Source of the DNA: UBA1227 sp963629305
Lineage (GTDB): Bacteria > Bacillota > Clostridia > Oscillospirales > Acutalibacteraceae
Length of the DNA stretch: 64,000 nucleotides
Assembly (NCBI GenBank): GCA_963629305.1
Contig: CAVGIJ010000005.1
Location: forward strand, 32,187 to 96,186
Reading direction: 5' to 3'
Below the pieces are notes generated by a model. That model searched no databases and had not been told where the DNA came from. It was given only the letters and a program-made list of their open reading frames with translations. The position numbers and the translations under genes are program-made. How positions within the stretch are numbered: the stretch's first letter is position 1; every line of letters begins with the position of its first letter. This document shows positions 1 to 8,096 of the stretch, one piece after another.

Positions 1-834
1 TGTTGAGTATATCGGTGCAAGCTCATGCTGTGCAGGTGCAACCTCGTTATGTTCGGTTTTTGCGAGTATGCCGAGCTTCCAAAGTTCCTCGTTAAGATCC
101 TTCATGTACTCTGCAACTCTCGGTTTGATTACACCGAAGTAGTGGTCATCCATTTCCTGACCCTTTGGAGGCATTGCACCGAAAAGTGTTCTTCCGGTAA
201 AGATAAGGTCTTTTCTCTTATCATAAGTCTCTTTATCAACAAGGAAGTATTCCTGTTCAGGACCTACAGATGTCTTTACACACTTTACATCTGTATTGCC
301 GAAGAGTTTTAAGATTCTCATTGCCTGTTTGTTAAGTGCTTCCATAGAACGAAGGAGCGGAGTCTTTTTGTCAAGAGCCTCACCTCCGTATGAACAAAAG
401 GCGGTAGGAATACAAAGCGTTTTATCTTTTATAAATGCGTAGGAGGTAGGATCCCATGCCGTGTATCCACGTGCTTCAAAAGTTGCACGGAGTCCGCCTG
501 ACGGGAATGAGGAGGCATCCGGTTCACCCTTTATAAGTTCTTTTCCGGAAAACTCCATTATTACGCGTCCGTCAGATGCAGGTGTGATAAAACTGTCGTG
601 CTTCTCGGCCGTAATCCCTGTAAGCGGCTGGAACCAATGTGTAAAATGTGTTGCTCCGTTTTCCACTGCCCAGTCTTTCATAGCAGAGGCTACGGCATTG
701 GCAACATCATTATTAAGCTTTGCTCCTTCATCGATTGTCTTTTTCAGTGATGCATAGACCTTTGCCGAGAGCTTCGCCTTCATGACTCTGTCATCAAAAA
801 CAAGGCATCCGAAATAGTCTGATACTGTTTTCAT
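1..834 (-). CDS. glnN: glutamine synthetase type III, 3'-truncated by window edge
   Basis: Makes glutamine from glutamate, ammonia and ATP in the cytoplasm. Translation of the minus strand is open from the ATG at 834 to the window edge: 278 residues of a family usually near 700. The N-terminus begins MKTVSDYFGC, and the end of the visible part reads NEVAPAQHELAPIY, the highly characteristic GSIII signature. An AAAAGGAG Shine-Dalgarno sits about 7 bases upstream of the ATG. The gene is divergent from the split glutamate synthase operon, so both ammonia-assimilation steps share a 370-base control region. The leader carries an intrinsic terminator ahead of the gene, pointing to attenuation. The truncation is only the window boundary; nothing suggests a broken gene. 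Confidence 0.95.
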   Translation of the reverse strand, partial: MKTVSDYFGCLVFDDRVMKAKLSAKVYASLKKTIDEGAKLNNDVANAVASAMKDWAVENGATHFTHWFQPLTGITAEKHDSFITPASDGRVIMEFSGKELIKGEPDASSFPSGGLRATFEARGYTAWDPTSYAFIKDKTLCIPTAFCSYGGEALDKKTPLLRSMEALNKQAMRILKLFGNTDVKCVKTSVGPEQEYFLVDKETYDKRKDLIFTGRTLFGAMPPKGQEMDDHYFGVIKPRVAEYMKDLNEELWKLGILAKTEHNEVAPAQHELAPIYST

Positions 835-857
835 AGTCTGCACTCCTTTTCTAAATA

Positions 858-917
858 CGAGAAGAGGCAAATCCGCCGTTGAATGCAAATGATTCAAGAC
901 GTCTTTGCCTCTACTCG
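858..917 (-). promoter_or_regulatory. second leader hairpin before glnN
   Basis: On the minus strand CGAG, then GAGGCAAA, pair with TTTGCCTC and CTCG across a loop of about 32 bases. It lies between the leader terminator and the glnN Shine-Dalgarno. Its 5' arm holds GCAAAGACGT, a ten-mer also present in the divergent glutamate synthase leader, which can alternatively fold into an A1/G4 hexaloop (loop AAAGAC). It may be a second regulator-binding element, or a structure acting on translation. Confidence 0.5.
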
Positions 918-954
918 ATTTTTGTGGTAATAATGATTAGGAATTTTGAAAATG

Positions 955-993
955 AAAAAAGGCGTCAAGGAGACCGAATCTCCAAGACGCCTT
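955..993 (-). terminator. leader terminator (attenuator) of glnN
   Basis: On the minus strand GGCGTC pairs with GACGCC around an inner GGAGA/TCTCC stem, followed directly by six T. It lies about 10 bases after the inferred transcription start and 120 bases before glnN, so it must be overcome for expression. A short alternative hairpin (984-999, stem AAGGC/GTCTT, loop AAAGGC) uses the 5' arm of the terminator and would exclude it. A six-base loop with A first and G fourth is the mark of ANTAR-binding RNA. Confidence 0.75.
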
Positions 994-1011
994 TGCCTTT
1001 TCATGTCAGCA

Positions 1012-1039
1012 ATTATACGCCGCGAAAATCATTTGTCAA
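1012..1039 (-). promoter_or_regulatory. promoter of glnN
   Basis: On the minus strand TTGACA (complement of 1034-1039) and TATAAT (complement of 1012-1017) are separated by 16 bases. Both boxes match the vegetative sigma factor consensus exactly. Transcription would start near 1005, giving a leader of about 170 bases before the glnN ATG. Confidence 0.85.
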
Positions 1040-1078
1040 CACTTTTTTCAAAAATTTTTGAAAATTTCTCGAACTCGT

Positions 1079-1107
1079 TTGACATAGATTTTTATCTGTG
1101 ATATAAT
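1079..1107 (+). promoter_or_regulatory. promoter of the glutamate synthase-glnA operon
   Basis: TTGACA at 1079-1084 and TATAAT at 1102-1107 with exact 17-base spacing; a perfect sigma-A-type promoter. Transcription should start near 1114, at the base of the first leader hairpin. Confidence 0.9.
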
Positions 1108-1113
1108 CCCCGC

Positions 1114-1180
1114 AATGAGCAAAGACGTTCATTCATTCAAAGGGATTCTTGCCCCTTGTATGAATGAGCGTCTTTTTTTT
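1114..1180 (+). promoter_or_regulatory. ANTAR-type antitermination leader: hexaloop hairpin overlapping an intrinsic terminator
   Basis: From the inferred transcription start, AATGAGC (1114-1120) pairs with GTTCATT (1127-1133) around the loop AAAGAC: six bases, A at position 1, G at position 4. From 1121 a mutually exclusive, nearly uninterrupted hairpin of about 24 pairs (AAAGACG ... CGTCTTT) ends in eight T, an intrinsic terminator 24 bases before the first gene. Its apex (CAAAGGG/CCCCTTG) may serve as the second hairpin, but its loop has seven bases and does not match the hexaloop rule. Known ANTAR proteins such as EutV and NasR act by stabilising hexaloop hairpins against a terminator. 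Confidence 0.7.
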
Positions 1181-1203
1181 ATTTTTCCGAAAGGATGACA
1201 ATT

Positions 1204-2304
1204 ATGAAGCTTGAAGGACAGGTTCGTATACCGTCAGGATGCGCAATTTCCGCCGTTATTTCAAGAGACGGAAAACGCATGACAGGGGAAAAGATAATAG
1301 AGAGCATGATTCCCATGCATGACAGATCAAACGGTCTCGGCGGCGGATTTGCCGCGTATGGGATTTACCCTGAATACAAAGATTTTTATGCATTCCATAT
1401 TTTTTACAATGATAATGACTCGAGGGTTGAATGTGAAAAATTCTTAAAGGACAGCTTTGAAATAGTAAAAGCTGAAAATATACCTGTAAGAAAAATACCG
1501 AGCATTACAGATGTTCCGCTTATCTGGAGATATTTTTTGGCACCGCTTTCATCAGTACTTACACGTCTTCAGATTGATGAGAAAGAGTATGTTGCAAGAT
1601 GTGTGATGAAGATTAACACCGAAATAAAGGGCGCATATGTTTTTTCCAGCGGAAAAAACATGGGCACATTCAAGGCTGTGGGGTATCCAGAAGATGTAGG
1701 TACATTTTATCGTCTGGATGAATACGAGGCTTATTCATGGACGGCACACGGAAGATATCCTACGAATACACCCGGATGGTGGGGCGGTGCCCATCCGTTT
1801 GCGCTTCTTGACTACTCCGTTGTTCACAACGGTGAAATTTCATCCTATGATGCCAACAGAAGATTTATTGAGATTTTCGGTTATAAGTGTACTTTGCAGA
1901 CTGACACAGAGGTTATTACATATATTGCCGATTATCTTCTCAGAAGACAGGGCTTGACTCTCTCTGAGATGGCATCCGTTATTGCCGCACCGTTTTGGAG
2001 CACAATAGAAGGGTGCAAGGAAAAAGACCTTGAAAAGGCAAAGGAATATGAGTATCTTCGTAGGATGTTCGGGAGCTTGCTTATCACCGGTCCGTTTTCG
2101 ATAATTCTTGGTTTTGAGGGCGGACTTATGGCACTGAACGACAGACTAAAGCTTCGCTCAATGGTTGCGGCTGAAAATGGTGATAAAGTGTACATTGCGA
2201 GTGAAGAGTCAGCAATTCGTGCAATGGACAGAGACGCTGAAAACTTCTACTCTCCGTCAGGCGGAGAGCCTATTATTGTCAAAGTGAAGGACGGTGCATA
2301 CTAA
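1204..2304 (+). CDS. glutamate synthase, class II glutamine amidotransferase subunit
   Basis: Supplies ammonia from glutamine for glutamate synthesis; this is the amidotransferase piece of the archaeal-type split glutamate synthase. The nucleophile is probably Cys13 in PSGCAISAV, so about 12 residues would be removed as a propeptide, as in larger GltB enzymes. Class II landmarks follow: GRYPTNTPGWWGGAHPF and HNGEISSYDANRRF in the middle. Length is 366 residues. I chose the ATG at 1204 because AAAGG at 1190-1194 is spaced 9 bases from it; the ATG at 1195 touches that ribosome site. The stop overlaps the next start (TAATG), indicating translational coupling. The ammonia would be passed to the FMN subunit downstream. 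Confidence 0.88.
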   Translation: MKLEGQVRIPSGCAISAVISRDGKRMTGEKIIESMIPMHDRSNGLGGGFAAYGIYPEYKDFYAFHIFYNDNDSRVECEKFLKDSFEIVKAENIPVRKIPSITDVPLIWRYFLAPLSSVLTRLQIDEKEYVARCVMKINTEIKGAYVFSSGKNMGTFKAVGYPEDVGTFYRLDEYEAYSWTAHGRYPTNTPGWWGGAHPFALLDYSVVHNGEISSYDANRRFIEIFGYKCTLQTDTEVITYIADYLLRRQGLTLSEMASVIAAPFWSTIEGCKEKDLEKAKEYEYLRRMFGSLLITGPFSIILGFEGGLMALNDRLKLRSMVAAENGDKVYIASEESAIRAMDRDAENFYSPSGGEPIIVKVKDGAY

Positions 2305-3809
2305 TGGAAATGCCTTATTTGTTTCCCGACTTTGAAGTGATCAGAAATTATGACCGTTGTATAAATTGTCACATATGCGAGCGTGAGTGTTCAAATGAAG
2401 TTCACTTTTTTGACAAGGAAAGAAATCTTGTGCTTAGCGATGAAAATAAATGTGTTGACTGTCAGAGGTGTGTTGTATACTGTCCGACTCATGCGCTGAA
2501 AATTGTAAAAAATGACTGCACGTTTCGAGAAAATGCCAATTGGACCGGCAGTACTGTAAAGGAGATATACAAGCAGGCATACAGTGGCGGCGTTCTTCTC
2601 TCATCAATGGGAAATCCGAATCCCACACCTGTTTACTGGGACAGGATCCTTATCAATGCGTCCCAGGTTACAAACCCGTCAATCGATCCGCTTCGTGAGC
2701 CTATGGAGACAAGAGTATTTCTCGGCAAAAAACCCCGAACTATAGAACGTGACAAAAACGGTAAAATCAAAACTGATTTTCCTCCGCAGATTGAACTTTC
2801 CATGCCCGTTATGTTTTCCGCAATGAGCTACGGTTCAATAAGCTACAATGCGCATGAAAGTCTTGCGAGAGCTGCAAGGGAGCTCGGCATTTGCTATAAC
2901 ACCGGTGAGGGCGGACTGCATGAGGATTTTTATTGTTATGGCGAAAATACGATTGTACAGGTTGCGTCCGGAAGGTTCGGCGTTCACGAGGAATATTTGA
3001 ACTCGGGCGCGGCAATAGAGATAAAAATGGGACAGGGTGCAAAGCCGGGAATCGGCGGACATCTTCCGGGCGCCAAAATTGTCGGCGATGTATCCAGAAC
3101 CCGAATGATACCGGAGGGTTCTGACGCAATCTCGCCGGCACCGCACCACGATATTTATTCAATAGAGGATTTAAGGCAGCTTGTGTATTCGCTTAAGGAG
3201 GCAACCGGTAACAAAAAGCCTGTTATTGTAAAGGTTGCCGCAGTGCACAATATCGCCGCTATTGCGAGCGGTATTGCAAGAAGTGGTGCGGATATCATCG
3301 CGATTGACGGGTACCGCGGAGGTACAGGTGCTGCTCCGACGAGAATACGTGATAACGTCGGAATTCCGATAGAACTTGCACTCGCAGCCGTGGATACACG
3401 ACTGCGTGCTGAGGGAATACGTGACAACGTTTCCCTCATAGTCGGAGGCAGCATAAGAAGCTCCGCGGACGTTGTAAAGGCAATCGCGCTCGGGGCTGAC
3501 GCATGTTACATCGCCACAGCCGCATTGCTTGCACTCGGGTGTCACCTTTGCAGAACATGTCAGACAGGAAAGTGCAATTGGGGAATAGCCACGCAAAGAG
3601 AGGATCTTGTAAAAAGACTTGATCCCGACGAGGGGTATGAAAGGCTCGTGAACCTTATGACTGCGTGGAATCGTGAGATAAAAGAACTCATGGGCGGTAT
3701 GGGTATAAACTCAATTGAGGCGCTTAAGGGAAATCGACTCATGCTGAGGGGGGTCGGAATGACCGAAAAGGAACTTCAAATTCTCGGAATTTCTCATGCC
3801 GGAGAGTGA
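2304..3809 (+). CDS. glutamate synthase, ferredoxin-FMN catalytic subunit
   Basis: Reductive amination of 2-oxoglutarate with ammonia from the amidotransferase subunit. The N-terminus carries two [4Fe-4S] ferredoxin motifs (C-x2-C-x2-C-x3-C from residue 19, and again near residues 50-60). The rest is the FMN-binding TIM barrel of glutamate synthase, with GEGGLHEDF, GQGAKPGIGG and IDGYRGGTGAAP. Near residue 412-424 CHLCRTCQTGKC is the Cys cluster that holds the 3Fe-4S centre. 501 residues is normal for archaeal-type central subunits. No separate NADPH subunit is adjacent, so ferredoxin is a plausible donor (inference). The start overlaps the stop of the preceding gene by one base. Confidence 0.93.
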   Translation: MEMPYLFPDFEVIRNYDRCINCHICERECSNEVHFFDKERNLVLSDENKCVDCQRCVVYCPTHALKIVKNDCTFRENANWTGSTVKEIYKQAYSGGVLLSSMGNPNPTPVYWDRILINASQVTNPSIDPLREPMETRVFLGKKPRTIERDKNGKIKTDFPPQIELSMPVMFSAMSYGSISYNAHESLARAARELGICYNTGEGGLHEDFYCYGENTIVQVASGRFGVHEEYLNSGAAIEIKMGQGAKPGIGGHLPGAKIVGDVSRTRMIPEGSDAISPAPHHDIYSIEDLRQLVYSLKEATGNKKPVIVKVAAVHNIAAIASGIARSGADIIAIDGYRGGTGAAPTRIRDNVGIPIELALAAVDTRLRAEGIRDNVSLIVGGSIRSSADVVKAIALGADACYIATAALLALGCHLCRTCQTGKCNWGIATQREDLVKRLDPDEGYERLVNLMTAWNREIKELMGGMGINSIEALKGNRLMLRGVGMTEKELQILGISHAGE

Positions 3810-3848
3810 TAAAAATATTTACATTTTAACTTAGGATGGTATTATATT

Positions 3849-4568
3849 ATGTATGTTGATGCAAACAATTTAACATATACCGACATAAACAATTTTCTTC
3901 GAAAAGCGGATGACAATTTCATCATAAAAAATTGTCTCGGTCATAGATTCCTCGCTGCCGGTCTCGGGAAAAAATCGGTCACTTTTGAGGGCATCCCGGG
4001 GAATGCGCTCGGTGCTTATCTTAGCGGAGCAAGGCTGGAAGTACTTGGCAATGCGCAGGATGCTGTCGGTGACACCATGAATTCCGGCGAGATAATTATT
4101 CACGGAAATATCGGCGACACCGCCGGCTACGCAATGCGCGGCGGAGAAATTTACATTGAAAAAAATGCGGGATACCGTGCGGGAATTCACATGAAAGAGT
4201 ACAGGGATAAGAAGCCTGTTATTGTCATTGGCGGCCACACCGGAAGCTTTCTCGGAGAGTATCAGGCGGGCGGGCTTATAATCGTGCTCGGCTTATTTGA
4301 TGACGGAAAACCGATTGTCGGAAATTTTCCGTCCATGGGTATGCACGGAGGAAAGATGATCCTTCGCGGAGATGTATCCGGCATATCCTTTTCCGAACGT
4401 ACAATTGTATCACCTGCCGGTGATGAGGACATAGCCGAGATAAGGCCGTATCTTGAAAAATATTGCAGGTATTTTGATAAAAAGACAGAAGATATACTAA
4501 ACGAAAAATTCACGGTTGTTACACCGGACAGCAAAAACCCGTACAAGCAGATGTATGTTGCCAACTAG
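3849..4568 (+). CDS. glutamate synthase GXGXG-domain subunit
   Basis: The third piece of the split glutamate synthase, equal to the C-terminal right-handed beta-helix of large GltB. The repeated pattern is easy to see: GNALGAYLSGA, GNAQDAVGDTMNSG, GNIGDTAGYAMRGG, each turn ending in glycine-rich strands. The domain is structural and positions the ammonia tunnel; it carries no active-site residues. 239 residues, the usual size for the stand-alone form. It lies 39 bases after the FMN subunit and 17 bases before glnA in one operon. Confidence 0.92.
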   Translation: MYVDANNLTYTDINNFLRKADDNFIIKNCLGHRFLAAGLGKKSVTFEGIPGNALGAYLSGARLEVLGNAQDAVGDTMNSGEIIIHGNIGDTAGYAMRGGEIYIEKNAGYRAGIHMKEYRDKKPVIVIGGHTGSFLGEYQAGGLIIVLGLFDDGKPIVGNFPSMGMHGGKMILRGDVSGISFSERTIVSPAGDEDIAEIRPYLEKYCRYFDKKTEDILNEKFTVVTPDSKNPYKQMYVAN

Positions 4569-4585
4569 AAAGGACAGGTAAATCT

Positions 4586-5809
4586 ATGACATATTCACCG
4601 AAGGAGATTATGCAATACATTGAAGAGGAGGACGTAAAGTTTATACGTCTTGCTTTCTGCGATGTATTCGGCAATCAAAAGAACATCTCTATAATGGCTG
4701 ATGAGGTAGAGCGTGCGTTTGATTACGGCATTGCAATTGACGGCTCCGCTATAGCGGGATTTTCAAACGGAGTACATTCTGACTTGTTACTTCATCCTGA
4801 CCCGTCCAATATTACCGTTTTGCCGTGGAGACCTGATCATGGCAGGGTTTTACGTATTTTTTGTGACATAACCTATCCCGACGGCACTCCGTTTGAACCG
4901 GATCTCCGCCGACTTCTTAAAACACAGATTGAAGAAGCCGAAAAAATGGGAATAACCTTTTCATTCGGTACAGAGATGGAGTTCTACCTCTTTGAAAGAG
5001 ACGAAAACGGCGTTCCGACAAGAAAAACATATGACAATGCGGGTTATATGGATATTGCCCCACAGGACAAGGGCGAAAATGTAAGACGCGAAATCTGCCT
5101 TACACTTGAAAAGATGGATATTCAGCCTGAGTGTTCACACCATGAGGAGGGTCCGGGTCAAAACGAAATTGATTTCAGATATGCCGATGCAATGTCTGCT
5201 GCTGACAATGCAGTGACATTCAAATCAGTTGTAAATACAATTGCGGCGCGGAGTGGGCTTTTTGCCGATTTCTCGCCAAAACCCTTACCTGACAAACCGG
5301 GTAACGGTATGCATATAAATATCTCGGCAAAAGCCCGGTCGGGAGAGGATGTTATGGAGCCTATGCTTGCCGGAATTCTTAAATATATTTCCGACATGAC
5401 ACTTTTCCTCAATCCGTCCGCTGACTCATACAGGAGATTCGGCTGTGACAAGGCACCGCTTTACATCTCGTGGTCAAGAGAAAACAGGTCACAGCTTATA
5501 AGAATTCCGGCAGCTGTCGGTGAGTACAAGCGTGCCGAGCTTCGCTCTCCCGACCCAAAGTGCAATCCGTATCTCGCGTTTGCACTTATCATCCGCGCCG
5601 GACTTTATGGTATAAAGAACAATCTTAAACTCCCGGAACCTGCGGATATAAATCTTTATCAGGCATCTGATGAGGTTCTCAAGGAGTTTAAGTCACTTCC
5701 GAGGAACTTTGATGAGGCAGTTTCGGTGGCTAAAGAATCAGATTTTATTGCTGATGCATTGCCGAGGACAATCGTCGACTCATATGCAAATAACAAAACA
5801 AAAATATAA
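4586..5809 (+). CDS. glnA: glutamine synthetase type I
   Basis: Second glutamine synthetase of the locus, a type I dodecameric enzyme. Signatures run in order: DGSAIAGF (about residue 52), GTEMEFYLF (metal-binding Glu), HHEEGPGQNEID, GNGMHINIS (ammonia/glutamate site) and RSQLIRIPAA. Length is 407, about 35 residues shorter than the usual 440. The Tyr adenylylation loop of the beta subtype is not evident, so it is probably the alpha subtype with feedback control. GAAAGGACAGG precedes the ATG. Co-transcription with glutamate synthase makes a complete GS-GOGAT cycle in one operon, with an ANTAR regulator directly after it. Confidence 0.93.
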   Translation: MTYSPKEIMQYIEEEDVKFIRLAFCDVFGNQKNISIMADEVERAFDYGIAIDGSAIAGFSNGVHSDLLLHPDPSNITVLPWRPDHGRVLRIFCDITYPDGTPFEPDLRRLLKTQIEEAEKMGITFSFGTEMEFYLFERDENGVPTRKTYDNAGYMDIAPQDKGENVRREICLTLEKMDIQPECSHHEEGPGQNEIDFRYADAMSAADNAVTFKSVVNTIAARSGLFADFSPKPLPDKPGNGMHINISAKARSGEDVMEPMLAGILKYISDMTLFLNPSADSYRRFGCDKAPLYISWSRENRSQLIRIPAAVGEYKRAELRSPDPKCNPYLAFALIIRAGLYGIKNNLKLPEPADINLYQASDEVLKEFKSLPRNFDEAVSVAKESDFIADALPRTIVDSYANNKTKI

Positions 5810-5851
5810 AATTACTTTACTGATAAAATAAACTACGGGGGGAGTTTTGCA

Positions 5852-6436
5852 GTGGATTTCAGAGACCATATATACAGTGTTTTACTGGTTTCAGCTTCTG
5901 AAAATTTCAATACATCGCTCAAAAAATATCTCCCCGACAGCCGATACAGTCCTCTCGTCATTGCAAAGGATGTCGCAAGGGCAAAACGACTTTTGCTCGA
6001 GAGAACTTTTGATATTGTAATCATAAACGTACCTTTGCCGGACGACTTCGGAATAAATCTTGCGCTTGATATCTGTGAAAAAACAGGTACAGGTGTTTTG
6101 CTTTTTATAAAGAGTGATTTTTATTCGGATATTTCCGCAAAAGTCAGTCCTTATGGTGCTTTGGTGGTTCAAAAACCTACCAACGGAGAGACTGTAACAC
6201 AGTCATTGCTTGTTCTTTGCGGAATTCGTGAACGAATAAGACGAATGGAGGAAAAGACTGCTTCTTTTGAAGAAAAAATGGAGGAAATACGTCTTGTGAA
6301 CAGAGCAAAATGGCTTCTTATCGAAGAACATAAAATGACAGAGGCTGAGGCACACAGGTACATTGAGAAGCACGCAATGGACAGGTGCGTGACCAGAAGA
6401 GTAATTGCGGAAAATATCATTTCAACTTATAAATAG
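5852..6436 (+). CDS. ANTAR-domain RNA-binding regulator with degenerate receiver domain
   Basis: Predicted antiterminator. Residues about 1-115 fold like a response-regulator receiver but lack the key acids: the phospho-acceptor position reads IINVPLPDD (Asn instead of Asp) and the acidic pair after strand 1 is replaced by SASEN; the Lys (VVQKP) remains. A coiled-coil segment follows (about 120-145), then a C-terminal ANTAR helix bundle with AKWLLIEEHKMTEAEAHRYI. The GTG at 5852 is chosen because GGGGGGAG stands 7-8 bases upstream. Operon position behind glnA and the hexaloop leaders at glnN and glutamate synthase point to nitrogen genes as targets. Signal input is probably not phosphorylation; ligand or protein binding is an inference. 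Confidence 0.88.
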   Translation: MDFRDHIYSVLLVSASENFNTSLKKYLPDSRYSPLVIAKDVARAKRLLLERTFDIVIINVPLPDDFGINLALDICEKTGTGVLLFIKSDFYSDISAKVSPYGALVVQKPTNGETVTQSLLVLCGIRERIRRMEEKTASFEEKMEEIRLVNRAKWLLIEEHKMTEAEAHRYIEKHAMDRCVTRRVIAENIISTYK

Positions 6437-6462
6437 ATTTCAGAATGTGGGGGTAATTAATT

Positions 6463-8070
6463 ATGACAAAGTACATTTTTGTAACAGGCGGTGTTGTTTC
6501 CGGTCTTGGTAAGGGGATCACTGCCGCATCTCTCGGACGGCTTCTCAAGGCAAGGGGACTTAAGGTTGCGGCTCAGAAGCTTGACCCGTATATAAACGTT
6601 GACCCGGGTACAATGAGCCCGTATCAACACGGAGAGGTATATGTTACCGAGGACGGCGCGGAGACTGACCTTGATCTTGGACATTATGAGAGGTTTATTG
6701 ATGAGGACCTCAACAAGTATTCAAACCTTACAACCGGTAAAGTTTATTGGAATGTACTCAACAAAGAACGCCGCGGAGAATATCTCGGATCCACGGTGCA
6801 GGTTATTCCTCACATCACAAATGAAATAAAAGAATTTGTTTACCGCGTCGGAAAGAAAACAGACGCGGATGTTGTTATCACGGAAATAGGCGGTACCATA
6901 GGCGACATTGAATCACAGCCGTTCCTTGAGGCTGTAAGACAGATTTCTCTCGAAGTCGGCAGAGAAAACAGTCTTTTCATTCATGTGACGTTGGTGCCGT
7001 TTCTCAGTGGCTCGGATGAACATAAGTCAAAGCCTACACAGCACTCCGTAAAAGAGCTGCAGGGAATGGGAATAAATCCGAACATAATTGTTCTTCGTTG
7101 TGATGAGCCTCTCGAGGAGTCAATTTTCAATAAGATTTCTCTTTTCTGCAATGTAAAGCCTGACTGTGTTATAGAAAATATCACACTTCCGTGCCTTTAT
7201 GAGGCACCGCTTATGCTTGAAAAGGCAAACTTTTCTTCTGTAGTATGCCGCGAACTCGGTATTGATGCACCAATGCCCGATCTTTCAGAGTGGACAGAGC
7301 TTGTTGACAGAATTAAATCACGTACAAACACAGTTAAGATAGGACTCGTAGGAAAGTATGTACAGCTTCACGACGCATATCTCTCTGTTGCCGAAGCACT
7401 TCATCATGCGGGATATTGTTATGATTCCGAGGTGGAAATTGAATGGATCGATTCCGAAACTCTTACAGGAGAAACATATAAGGATGTTCTTTCCGGGGTT
7501 GACGGTATAATTGTTCCGGGAGGATTCGGAAACAGGGGAATTGAAGGAATGATTCTTGCTGCAAAATATGCACGCGAGAACAATGTACCTTACTTTGGAA
7601 TATGCCTCGGTATGCAGATTGCCGTTATAGAATACGCACGCCATGTTGCGGGATTAAGCGATGCATTTTCGGGCGAATTCGATGAAAATTGTAAAAACAA
7701 AGTTATTGATTTTATGCCCGGACAGAGTGATGAGATAAACAAGGGCGGTACGCTCAGACTCGGTGCTTACCCGTGCATTATCAAGAGCGAAACGACCATG
7801 GAGAGATGCTACGGAAAAACGGAGATTTCAGAGCGACACAGACACAGATACGAGTTCAACAACGACTACAGAGATATTCTTACGGAAAACGGACTTGTTC
7901 TTTCGGGACTTTCTCCCGACGGCCGTCTTGTTGAAACGGTTGAGCTTACGGACAGACCGTTTTATGTCGGAGTTCAGTATCATCCGGAATTCAAGTCAAG
8001 ACCGAACAAGGCGCATCCACTGTTTAAGGGCTTCGTAAAAGCCTCACTTGACCGTTCACTCGATAAATAA
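6463..8070 (+). CDS. pyrG: CTP synthase
   Basis: Converts UTP to CTP using glutamine-derived ammonia. N-terminal synthetase domain starts KYIFVTGGVVSGLGKGI (P-loop-like ATP site) and contains the conserved GGTIGDIESQPF. The C-terminal class I amidotransferase domain shows the nucleophile elbow GICLGMQ and the catalytic His-Glu in QYHPEF. 535 residues, full length. It follows the ANTAR gene by 26 bases with a GGGGG Shine-Dalgarno, so it may belong to the same glutamine-centred operon. That would suit an enzyme that consumes glutamine. Confidence 0.97.
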   Translation: MTKYIFVTGGVVSGLGKGITAASLGRLLKARGLKVAAQKLDPYINVDPGTMSPYQHGEVYVTEDGAETDLDLGHYERFIDEDLNKYSNLTTGKVYWNVLNKERRGEYLGSTVQVIPHITNEIKEFVYRVGKKTDADVVITEIGGTIGDIESQPFLEAVRQISLEVGRENSLFIHVTLVPFLSGSDEHKSKPTQHSVKELQGMGINPNIIVLRCDEPLEESIFNKISLFCNVKPDCVIENITLPCLYEAPLMLEKANFSSVVCRELGIDAPMPDLSEWTELVDRIKSRTNTVKIGLVGKYVQLHDAYLSVAEALHHAGYCYDSEVEIEWIDSETLTGETYKDVLSGVDGIIVPGGFGNRGIEGMILAAKYARENNVPYFGICLGMQIAVIEYARHVAGLSDAFSGEFDENCKNKVIDFMPGQSDEINKGGTLRLGAYPCIIKSETTMERCYGKTEISERHRHRYEFNNDYRDILTENGLVLSGLSPDGRLVETVELTDRPFYVGVQYHPEFKSRPNKAHPLFKGFVKASLDRSLDK

Positions 8071-8096
8071 CATAAAGTTAAATTCGGAGGTTGATT

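Noticed and set aside
858..1005. glnN leader as a glutamine riboswitch (glnA RNA)
   Set aside because: The conserved core of that motif is not seen; the hexaloop/terminator layout fits ANTAR control better.
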